Shown in pieces: positions 1 to 9,300 of a DNA stretch of 64,000 nucleotides. The stretch lies in the NCBI GenBank assembly GCA_902651635.1, contig CACRSC010000084.1, forward strand, positions 540,696 through 604,695. The letters run 5' to 3'. A model generated the notes under the pieces. That model was given only the letters and a program-made list of their open reading frames with translations. It did no database searches and had not been told where the DNA came from. The stretch comes from Mastigamoeba balamuthi (Eukaryota > Evosea > Mastigamoebida > Mastigamoebidae). Every line of letters starts with the position of its first letter. The first letter of the stretch is position 1. The position numbers and the translations under genes were made by a program.

Positions 1-1
1 T

Positions 2-256
2 GCAGAAAGAGAGTCTCCTGTTTGGAGCAATGCGAACCTGGACTCCTGGCTCTCCAACTCCAACGAACTACTCTCGACCAGTCCTCTGCAGATGGACCTC
101 GAGATGTTTGAAGAGGGATTCATCAACCCAGATGCGTCCTTCGATGGCCTGAACGACGTTATGGCTGATCCAAAGGACTGCATCATGGATTGTGCTGAGT
201 GCAGTGATGACGATGATGCCCTCTCCTCCGATGAATCTGACCCTGAGTGTGACTAA
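2..256 (+). CDS. 3' end of an unidentified acidic protein (partial)
   Basis: The window opens inside an open frame that runs to a TAA at 254-256. The 84 visible codons encode a hydrophilic tail rich in Asp, Glu, Ser and Asn. A short Cys motif (DCAECS) lies near the end, followed by an acidic run (DDDD) and a Ser/Asp-rich C-terminus. No domain is recognisable. The start lies outside the window, and an intron just upstream cannot be excluded. The frame is open and has protein-like composition, but it could still be a chance open frame, so the call is moderate. Confidence 0.45.
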   Translation, partial: AERESPVWSNANLDSWLSNSNELLSTSPLQMDLEMFEEGFINPDASFDGLNDVMADPKDCIMDCAECSDDDDALSSDESDPECD

Positions 257-2154
257 AGCAATGGAACCAGTTGGTTATTACAATTGAAAGCCACTGCGTC
301 TGCTTTGAATGTCTTCTTGATTACCATTGACCACAAAACGACAGAAACTCTTCATACCGACTCATAGGCCGGCATATATGCCGGCATATACACTGTGCCG
401 CCGGCATAGTCGATGGCCGAGCTGTGCCGCCGGCACATAGCCCGGCACATATGCTGGCACATATCGCCTTTGTCACTAATCACTTGATTTGAAAAATTTC
501 TGTGAAATCGTGCTTCAAATGTGTACAAGAGCTTCTTATATTAAGGGCATGTGCTATTCATCAATTGTTACGATTTTTACCCTTTTGATGGGAATTCCTG
601 CCCATCAGGAGGATGGGGGCAGAAGCAATGCAGTGAAGAAAAAGATGTAAGGCAGAAAGAAAAGGGGAAGAAGAATTGAGAATAAGAGAAAGGGAAGGGG
701 GACTGTGCACAATCGTTATCGGCCTGGCGTGAAAAGAAAAGGGGAAGGGGAGGGAAGGAAAGGAGAGGGGAAAGGAAGAAAGCAGGTGTGGTTGTTGTTG
801 AGGTACAGAGTGAAGTGCAGGGAGGAAAGTAGAAGAGGAACATATGTATAGTTGGGCAATATGAAGAACTGTGAGGAGAAGGGAGGGAAAACCAAGAAGG
901 ACGAGAAGGAAGGAGATAGGAACATAGTTGTGGAAGTGTGCAGGAGGGCAAGTGATAGGGAAAGGAGATCTGAGAAAGGGATAGGAGGTAGTACAGAGAG
1001 TAGTAAGAAGAGATATCACAGTGAAGATATCTTTGAAATCCAGGATATCATGGTTCAACAGAGTTAACGTGGAGTAAACCAGAGAAAAAGGATGAAAATA
1101 CAGAGCAGCATTATCACAATTAGCAATTGAATCACTAAAGTAGCACTGAAAAACATTGCTACAGATTTTGTGCTTCATGTGCAAAAGTCACAGCAATGAC
1201 AAAATGTTTATTTCGCAGTACATGCTATGTGCTGGTGGCCTATGCTATATACTGCCAGCACAGTATGTACCAGCAAAATCAACTGCTGACATAATGCCAA
1301 CTTATAATCCCCACGTTCCAGGCCTGCCCTGCAGAAATCATGTGTGATTTTGTATATACACTTGCACATGGGCCTTCTGCACGTTCTGTGAAGCACAGTT
1401 AATTCCGAGCTTCCTTCACAATGCACATTGTGATTTTTTTCAGAGATGAAAACCATCAGCAGATAACACTTTTCGGGGGAATTCCTGCTCATCATCAGAT
1501 AGTCTTCTTGGTGTTGATGACTGTGGCCACTTGATTGTGAACTGTAGTCATTGCAGCTGCACTATTCTCAGCTTCAGAACGCCATTTCTCAGCCTCTATC
1601 ATCATCACCTTGGCCTTAACGGCCTTCTCCTCTGCCTGCAGGGTGGCAGTTCCTTCTCCAGTGGAACTGCCTTGGTCCTCCAAGCAGCCATCACGGAGTC
1701 ACTGAACCTCCACCACCTGTTGCCGACAGTCTTCAGCTGTGTGACTTTTGTTCTGTCTGATAGTAAGTTGAAACTGTGAACAAGTGTATGGAGTAACTGT
1801 TAGGGAAAGATCAGATTTCTGTGTTACCTGACTGAGATAAAGAGGAAATCAACATTCAACTGCATCTTTGTGATCCAATACCATCAGATATAAAAAGTCA
1901 TTGATTAATAATCTCACTGTGTGTTAGGCCTTATGAGCAGAACTTCTATTTTGAAAAGTGATTTGTGCTGTGCTCTAGAGGGATCACTATTGTTCACAAA
2001 AACGAAAATTTGATTACTGTAATGAGCTAGCTCATCATTCAAGTAGCGTAATGACCAAGAAAGAAATGCCATTGGAATCACTCTTGTTCTATTCACTAAA
2101 TTTGTGTCTGAAAACACAGATTTATTTCTGATCGAGGAAATAGTGAGAGCCAAC
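257..2154. other. Gene-poor region with palindromes and purine-rich tract
   Basis: About 1.9 kb of lower-GC DNA without a convincing gene. It holds a palindromic GCCGGCA-type repeat cluster near 368-470 and a long purine-rich stretch at about 610-1020. It also holds a minus-strand open frame at 1495-1683 with coiled-coil character (rich in Ala, Glu, Lys) but no ATG; the upstream sequence in the same frame has a stop. That frame may be an exon or the remnant of a coiled-coil gene. The open frames on the purine-rich tract are composition artefacts. Confidence 0.5.
368..470. repeat. Cluster of GCCGGCA palindromes
   Basis: Bases 368-385 form a perfect 18-bp palindrome (gccggcatatatgccggc). It is followed by several variants in which GCCGGCA or GCCGGCACAT recurs, each with its reverse complement close by, up to about 470. 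The unit can fold into short hairpins. It lies about 110 bp past the stop codon of the left-edge gene. It could form hairpins in that gene's 3' UTR, bind a dimeric protein, or be simple satellite DNA; the sequence alone cannot decide. Confidence 0.6.
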
Positions 2155-4338
2155 TCACACTATCACCGTGATCAACATCATCTGAGCAGACGACTCAGTT
2201 GTTACTGGTACACCGTTGTATACAACAGTATACCGAGCAGTCATTATAACAGGGGTGAAATCCCCACCTGTCGTCTGGAAAACTCTTGGGTCAGTCATGA
2301 AGTGGAATTGTGGAACAAATGGGTCGAGTTCATTACGAGCATCAACCGGAATGTCTAAAATAGCTGTTCCACTTATCACGCCAATGCCACTTACAGTGAC
2401 TGACACCAAAGATGAGGTTGATATGGTCCCAGATGCCCGTAGAGTCATCCGGGCATAAACAGGATTCCCAATGGCAAAGATTGTCTCACTGTCTGTTGAT
2501 TCCTCCTCCGAGTGTAGACTTAATACTCCCACAACAGGAGGCGGACGCTTGATGATCAGAGTTATGGTTTTGACAAGGGGATAGACTCCAGGTTTGCCTG
2601 TATCCACTGCTACTGTGAAGGAGACTGTTGTAGATGTAGCTCCTTCCACGACAATGACCACCTGCCCTGCCATATGTTGGGCAAGAGTGAACTGTGTGCC
2701 ACGTGTTCCAGCTATCTCAAAATGACAATTAACAATCTCAGAGATGCCAAGCACAAGTTGCTCTCCCTGTTTCACATTGATAACAGTGAACAGAGTCCTG
2801 GATGCTGTCTTTTTTGTGGAAGAGATCTCGGTTGCGGTTTGTTTAACTCTTGCTCTTTTTTCAGCAGGAGAGAACACAATATAGCTGTTGCCAATACTAT
2901 AAGAATCGTTGTATGGTGATGTCAGAAGAACTTCCGCGATATTATCGCCATTGACATCTGCCATGCTGACACCATCACCCACCCATCGGAATCCAGGATC
3001 TTCGCCATCAATTGTCCAGCCATCTCTCTCCTGCAATGAAACTACCTGAATCACTGCAGGCCAATGGCGGCGACCTTTGATAACATAGACACGACCACGA
3101 GATTGACTGTATCCTGGAGCACCGATTACAAGATCCGAAACTCCGTCACCATCGGCATCATAACCACCGAACACATCACTTCCAAAAAGATCGGAGGAAG
3201 TGCTGTTGATAATAACACCCCTCACTCCATCGGCCAATGATGACAGCTCGATAGTTTTCGGTATTGTATCACGGGTACCAAAAACAACCTGAACGCGGTC
3301 CAAAGAATCAAATGCCACAGCGAAATCCATCAGACCATCATCGTTAAGATCACCAATGCCCCGAAGGAGAAGAATGAACTGTTGAGAAGTAAAAGACAAT
3401 ACGAATCCCCGTGTGCCGTTGGATGCCACAATATACTCCACTGAATCCACAGGCTGGGGCACTGTGTTCAAGCGATTTCCAAACACAACACTGATGTGCC
3501 TCTGGTCATAGTTATCGATGGCAACAAAGTCATCCAAGCCATCGCCATTGAAATCACCAACTCCCTCGGCGAGAACTGGCCCAGTCCACACCTTTCCGCC
3601 GTTGTTTGCCATCGCTGTACCGCCATTCTCATCGCCTGCAGTCACGCAGGTCCAGTTGCGCCTGCCCCAGATGGTCTGAAGTGTGGGAACACTATCGTAG
3701 CGGTTAGGATTCCCCGGCGTACAGACAAGAAAATCGCTGATCCGGTCACCATTTAGATCACCGGCTGCACTGACATCAGCTCCATAAAACCACCCAATGC
3801 GCCCCACACCAATGAGAGCAAACCCCTCAGTTCGCCAACTCATTCGCAGATCAGACAGCCGTATGGTCGGTGGCCACGTTCGGCGCCCGAAAACGACGTA
3901 AACAGCGCCGTTGTCAACGCGGAGGTTGTCTCTTCCGGGGTTTCCCAGAATGATGTCGTCGATTCCATCACCGTTGATGTCTGCGTGGTCAACAGCATTC
4001 CTCCTGCACCCCATGATGTCGTTGAGGCCGTCACCCAGGATGGTGACACCGGTCTCTGGTGTCATGGACCCCAGGCTGATGTCGGTGATGCCACTCCACG
4101 AGGGCCGACCAAAGACGAGGTAGACGACACCGGAGAATGGAGCGGCCCCGACGCCACCGGCGTTCAGTACAACAAAGTCCGTGTTACCATCGAGGTTGAT
4201 GTCGCCCACAGTCGAGATGGAGAACGCACAGCCAGGCAGACGGGTTTTGGGCGTGCTCGGGGGCGAGTGGAGGCGGACTAATGAGTGCGAGAGGGCGGGA
4301 GCCACAAGCAGGACCAGCAACAGGACTGGGCTTGCCAT
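2155..4338 (-). CDS. Secreted FG-GAP (integrin-alpha-like) beta-propeller protein
   Basis: About 727 residues from the ATG at 4338. That start is preferred over an in-frame ATG 63 bp upstream because it places a clean signal peptide (MASPVLLLVLLVAPALS) at the N-terminus. Residues about 25-480 carry seven FG-GAP repeats with Ca-binding loops of the type D-x-N/D-x-D-G-x-x-D (for example GDINLDGNTDF, ADINGDGIDDI, GDLNGDRISDF, GDFNGDGLDDF, ADVNGDNIAEV). This matches a seven-bladed propeller as in integrin alpha heads. The remaining 250 residues are beta-rich and lack a transmembrane helix, so the product is probably secreted or cell-surface bound rather than an integrin. The frame is uninterrupted and less GC-rich than most genes to the right. 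A GTGAGT overlaps the stop codon, so a short extra 3' exon is possible. Adhesion or ligand binding is inferred from the family. Confidence 0.85.
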   Translation of the reverse strand: MASPVLLLVLLVAPALSHSLVRLHSPPSTPKTRLPGCAFSISTVGDINLDGNTDFVVLNAGGVGAAPFSGVVYLVFGRPSWSGITDISLGSMTPETGVTILGDGLNDIMGCRRNAVDHADINGDGIDDIILGNPGRDNLRVDNGAVYVVFGRRTWPPTIRLSDLRMSWRTEGFALIGVGRIGWFYGADVSAAGDLNGDRISDFLVCTPGNPNRYDSVPTLQTIWGRRNWTCVTAGDENGGTAMANNGGKVWTGPVLAEGVGDFNGDGLDDFVAIDNYDQRHISVVFGNRLNTVPQPVDSVEYIVASNGTRGFVLSFTSQQFILLLRGIGDLNDDGLMDFAVAFDSLDRVQVVFGTRDTIPKTIELSSLADGVRGVIINSTSSDLFGSDVFGGYDADGDGVSDLVIGAPGYSQSRGRVYVIKGRRHWPAVIQVVSLQERDGWTIDGEDPGFRWVGDGVSMADVNGDNIAEVLLTSPYNDSYSIGNSYIVFSPAEKRARVKQTATEISSTKKTASRTLFTVINVKQGEQLVLGISEIVNCHFEIAGTRGTQFTLAQHMAGQVVIVVEGATSTTVSFTVAVDTGKPGVYPLVKTITLIIKRPPPVVGVLSLHSEEESTDSETIFAIGNPVYARMTLRASGTISTSSLVSVTVSGIGVISGTAILDIPVDARNELDPFVPQFHFMTDPRVFQTTGGDFTPVIMTARYTVVYNGVPVTTESSAQMMLITVIV

Positions 4339-4401
4339 GGTGGTGAAAGAGAAGATGTGTGACGACTGTTTGTCCTTGGGCACCGAGATTCGGTAGGCCA
4401 A

Positions 4402-5282
4402 GGAGTCGCCGGTGGTCGGAATGTCGGTATCTTTCCCGTCATTCTCCGTTTCCGCCTCCTTGCCGGTAAAAACCCCGGTGCATCACATCATCACCGCCCC
4501 CACCCAGCTGCCAGACAGACAGTCTGCTAGACACATAGAAAGTCGCAGCCGGCATCCCACAAGGGAATACGAAAATTGTTTGCCCAACCAAACGTGGGCT
4601 TACTGGCTTTAAACGTTCAGATATTTCGCCATACATCAGAAGCCCTAATGTGCAACCGCCACACCAACCACAAGCTCCGTTCATACCCCTGTCGTGGCTC
4701 TGGCTCTGGCTGTCACCAGGCTTTATCCCCTCAGTCATGGACAAGGTGCGCTGATCGCCTGCCCACACACATGAACGCCACCGTTTCTCGCGTGTGTGAT
4801 TGCCTACCCCCCCCCCCGCCTTCGCCCTCCGTCGACGTGCCTTTCCTTCCTCTGTTGCTAGGTCGACATGCCACATGGATTATGCGCACCAGACAAAGAG
4901 GCAGAGGTTCTTACCCCCAGAAGGTGGCCGTGGCACGAACCCGCAACAAGAACAGAGCACGCGACTTTTTGTGCTCGGATGGAGTTTGATCTTCTTCACC
5001 TTATCGACTGCCTAGTCGCCTGATTTGTACGTTTGGATTGTGGGAATTTGTGATGGATGTCTCTAGCCAACAAAGCACCCACAGTGTTCCGTCGTAGGTT
5101 ACTGATATTTGATCGAGAACGCACTACCGAGAAGACAAATCGAATTTGTAGAGCAGCGGCTTTATCTGATTCCGAACGCCAAACGTCCACAATCGCCGCC
5201 AGCTGGCTCACCCGCCCGGGCATTATCCACCGAGCCTTCTTGTCGAGCGGAGATGCATCTATCTGGTGAGCCTTGCGTGACT
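4402..5282. other. Intergenic region, nothing recognised
   Basis: This lies between the upstream side of the minus-strand propeller gene and the 3' end of the minus-strand UPF0126 gene. It contains short C-rich and pyrimidine runs (a C tract at about 4808-4818). No conserved frame, RNA gene or repeat is visible. The promoter and 5' UTR of the propeller gene should lie in its left part. Confidence 0.5.
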
Positions 5283-6169
5283 TCAATGCTTGTGCTTGTT
5301 GCTGCAGCGGCACTTGTGGCCCTGCGCGTCGCTGTCCTCCTTGGGCTTGCCGCACGGCTGCTCCCTGCGCAGGGCCGCGAGCAGGGCCCGCTTGAGCACG
5401 ATCGCCGTCGCGACGCCGACGCCCCAGCGGCCGGCCGAGCCCACGCCGAGCCGGTGCGCCGCCAGCGTGGCCAGCGCCCCGCCCACCGCGGCGCCCACCG
5501 ACGCGGTGCCCTCGGTCAGCGCGCGCGGCTGCCGCCCCGCGATGACGTCCCGCACGCACCCGCCGCCGAACCCCCCGAGCCCCGCGTACAGCGCCGTCCG
5601 CACAGCGCCCGCGCCCGTGCGCGCCCCGAGCTCGCCGGCGCGGTTCGAGTTGATGCCCAGCGACAGCGCGTCGACGCACTTTGCCGGCCGGGAATTGGCG
5701 ATGACGTCAAGGCAGGCAAGCGGGGCCAGCGCGCCGGCGAGGGCGCCGGCGCCGATGGTGTAGAGCGTCTGCGACGAGGGACCGTGCAGCCAGGGCGCGG
5801 GGCGCGCGGCGAGCATCTCGCGCATCGTGCCGCCGCCGACGGCCGAGCAGCCGCCGGCGACGAGCGAGCCGAAGAGGTTGAGGCCCGCGCGGCGCCCGAT
5901 CATCGCGCCGTTCATCGCCGTCAGCGCCGACGACGCCACGTCAAACGCCCGCTGCGCAAGCTCGGCTGCGTGATTTGACCCCACCACCACCACGACCCCG
6001 TCACATCAGTCCAACGGGGCGGGGCTCGTCACGGCAGGCGGGGCTACGGTGGGTTCGCACAGGCGCTGTCCGAGGGCGCCGTAGGGGGCGCGACAGATTT
6101 GCGGGAGAGGGACGCGATACAGGCGCGTCCCTGCGCGCGCTTGGCTACACGTGCTGCCGGCGACAACAT
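5283..6169 (-). CDS. UPF0126 (YadS/YicG/TRIC-like) membrane protein
   Basis: The main exon (about 5283-5980) encodes some 230 residues with two tandem UPF0126 units. The first has small-residue helices and GGCSAVGGGTMREML; the second has GLGGFGGGCVRDVIAG. The paired GGG-(T/C)-x-R-(E/D) motifs define this family of small channel or transporter proteins with about seven helices; some bacterial members transport glycine. The tail is Cys/His/Lys-rich (KCRCSNKHKH). The exon has no suitable ATG upstream of the first helix, and an acceptor (ACGCAG) sits at its 5' edge, so a first exon is needed. A candidate ATG at 6169 opens a basic leader (MLSPAARVAKRAQGRACIAS) that resembles a mitochondrial targeting peptide. 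The splice joining it is not resolved, so localisation is only suggested. Confidence 0.75.
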
Positions 6170-6398
6170 TGCGGGGGCTGCCTGCTCGTTGTTATTTGTG
6201 AGCAAAACTACTCTCAGCCGCGGTGCGGTCTTCGTCGGTCCAGTCCCACAGCAACAAGCAGGCCCAGCGCAACTCCATTTTCAGTCAGGCAGTTCCAAGA
6301 AACACACACAGGGATGAGGAAAGAGGAAACCAGGGGAACAACAAGCATGATCAAAAGAGAAGATACGCGGATCTCGGGCTCTCCCAAATTAGGCCGGG

Positions 6399-9300
6399 AT
6401 GAGCAAGCGGTACACAGTGGTCGTCGTCACGGGCGACGTACGCGGCGCCGGCACGGACGCCCGAGTGTACGTCACGCTGCGCGGCACGCAGGGCACGAGC
6501 CCGCGCCTGCCGCTGGCCGGCGGCAAGGAGCTCTTCGAGCGCGGCCGCACGGACACGTTCGCCGTCGACACGGACGACGTGGGCGAGCTCACGGGCCTGA
6601 CCGTCGAGCACGACAACACGGGCATGGCCCCCGGGTGGTTCCTCGAGCGCGTCGCCGTGCGCGACGCCGCGGGGCGCGAGTGGGAGTTCCCGTGCCACAA
6701 CTGGCTGGCCAAGGACGAGGCCGACCGCAGGACCTCGCGGGACCTCGCGCCCCTGCCGCAGCGCCGCAACAGCCCCCGCAGCAGCGCAGCCCCGCCGCAG
6801 GCGACCGCCGAGGCGGACAGGCCCGCCAGATCGGGCACGCCGCGGAAGACGCCGAGAGCCATGCCGGCGAAGGGCAGGGGAGAGCAGTCGTCCCCCGAGC
6901 AGGTCAGGCCTGCCCAGCAGCAGCAACAACAGCAACAGTCGCAGCAGAGGCAGCAGTTCCCCCAGTTCCCTGTTGCACCGGCAGCGCCGCGGGCCCGCAG
7001 GTACAGGGTGTCGACGGAGACGGGAGACGTCAGGGGGGCTGGGACGGACGCCAAGGTGTTCGTGACCCTCAAGGGGACCCGCGGGCAGTCGTCCCGGGTG
7101 CAGCTGCCTGACGCCAAGGACCTGTTCGAGAAAGGCCGCACGGACTCCTTCGACATTGAGTGCGCGGATGTCGGGGACCTGACGTCGGCTGTCGTGGAGC
7201 ACGACAACAGTGGGATGGGGGCCGGGTGGTTCCTGGAGAGGCTGCTGGTGGCCGAGTCCGAGGCACCTGGGCAGCAGTGGGTGCTGCCATGCCACAAATG
7301 GCTGGCAAAGGACGAGGGCGATGGTCTGATCTGCCGAGAGCTCCTGGTCGAATCCGCAACACCGACCCAGCAGCAGCAGCAGCAGCAGCAACAACAACAA
7401 CGACAACAGCAGCAGGCTCTGGGGCGAGAGCGACGGCAGCAGAGGTACGTCGTGAAGTTCGAGACGGGCAACGTGGCAGGGGCCGGAACAGATGCCAACG
7501 TCTCGATCAATCTCAAGGGAACACTGGGGAGCACCGGCAGGCAGGTCCTCGCTGCGGACAAGGGCTGCTTCGAGAAGGGGAAAACTGACGTGTTCGAGAT
7601 CACGTGTGACTGGGTTGGCCAGCTCGTCTCCGCGACTGTCGAGCACGACAACACCGGGCTCGCTCCCGGGTGGTTTCTCGAGCGCGTTTCTGTGGAGGAG
7701 TCGGACCCGCGGGGCAAGATGTGGGTGCTTCCTTGCCATGCATGGCTGGCAAAAGACGAAGGAGACCACGCAATCTCCCGTGAGCTGAGCCCAGAATCCC
7801 CGCACCGGGAGTCTCCAGCAGAAGCAGCCAGATCTCCGCGAGCGACATCCTCGAGCGCTGTTCAGAGGAACAGACAGCAGACACTCGATGCAACTGCCCC
7901 TCAGATGCGAAAGATGCGTAAGTACCGCGTGTCAACCGAGACCGGCGATGTCAGAGGAGCCGGCACAGATGCCAAGGTGTTCGTCACTCTCAGGGGGTCA
8001 CTGGGCCAGTCTGCGAGAGTGCAGCTCCCCGACGCAAAGGAACTGTTCGAGAAAGGCCGCACGGACTCCTTCGACATCGAGTGTGCGGACGTTGGGGACC
8101 TTTCATCGGCTGTCGTGGAACACGACAACAGCGGGATGGGGGCCGGGTGGTTCCTGGAGAGGCTGCTGGTGGCCGAGTCCGAGGCACCTGGGCGGCAGTG
8201 GGTGCTGCCGTGCCACCAGTGGCTGGCAAAGGACGAGGGCGATGGCAACATATCGCGGGAGCTGGTGGTCGAGGCCAAGGCAAGGCAGCCCACCTCTGAC
8301 AGACGACAGCAGAAATACTCCATCACCTTCGAGACAGGGGATGTTTCCGGAGCGGGGACCGATGCGCGCGTGTCCATCACCCTTCAGGGTGCACGCGGAA
8401 GCTCCGGGAAACGGGAGCTGGCTGCCGAAAAGAGCTGCTTCGAGCGGGGGAAAACAGACGTGCTGGATCTTGTGTGCGACTGGGTTGGAAAGCTCGAATC
8501 CGTGATCGTCGAGCACGACAACACTGGGATAGCTCCTGGTTGGTTTCTGGAGCGAGTTTTCGTGCGGGAATCGGAGCCATCTGGCCAGATCTGGGAGCTT
8601 CCGTGCCACAACTGGCTGGCAACCAACGAAGGCGACCACATGATATCACGGGAACTCAAACCAGAGATCTGCTCTACCAATCAGCAAGGGCAGTTGTTAC
8701 ACCACTCTTCATCACCGGCTCGTCCGGTCCGCAAGTACCGAGTGTCGGCGGAGACAGGAGACGTCAGGGGAGCTGGGACGGACGCCAAAGTGTTCGTGAC
8801 CCTTAAGGGAACTCGCGGGCAGTCGTCGCGGGTGCAGCTACCTGACGCCAAAGACCTGTTCGAGAAAGGCCGCACTGACTCCTTCGACATCGAGTGTGCG
8901 GATGTCGGGGACCTGACGTCGGCTGTCGTGGAGCACGACAACAGTGGGATGGGGGCCGGATGGTTCCTGGAGAGGCTGCTGGTGGCCGAGTCCGAGGCAC
9001 CTAGGCGGCAGTGGGTGCTGCCGTGCCACAAGTGGCTGGCGAAAGACGAGGGCGATGGCCTGATTTGCAGAGAGCTCTTGGTCGAAGCGCCGAAACTGAA
9101 ACAGCAACCAGGAATGGGGCGGAGGCAGCAGAAGTACGTCGTGAAGTTCGAGACAGGCAACGTGAAGGGGGCCGGAACGGATGCCAACGTCTCGATCACC
9201 ATCAAGGGCACCAAGGGGAGTACTGGGAGACAGATGCTCTCTGCAGGCAAAGGCTGCTTCGAGCGAGGAAAGACTGACACATTCGAGCTCACGTGCGACT

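Noticed and set aside
561-1184. Minus-strand frames rich in Pro, Ser, Phe and Leu
   Set aside because: They simply translate the purine-rich tract on the plus strand; no start context, domain or codon pattern supports a gene.
4996-5679. 227-codon minus-strand frame overlapping the UPF0126 gene
   Set aside because: It overlaps the UPF0126 coding exon in another frame and is Arg/Gly/Ala-rich in its first half.
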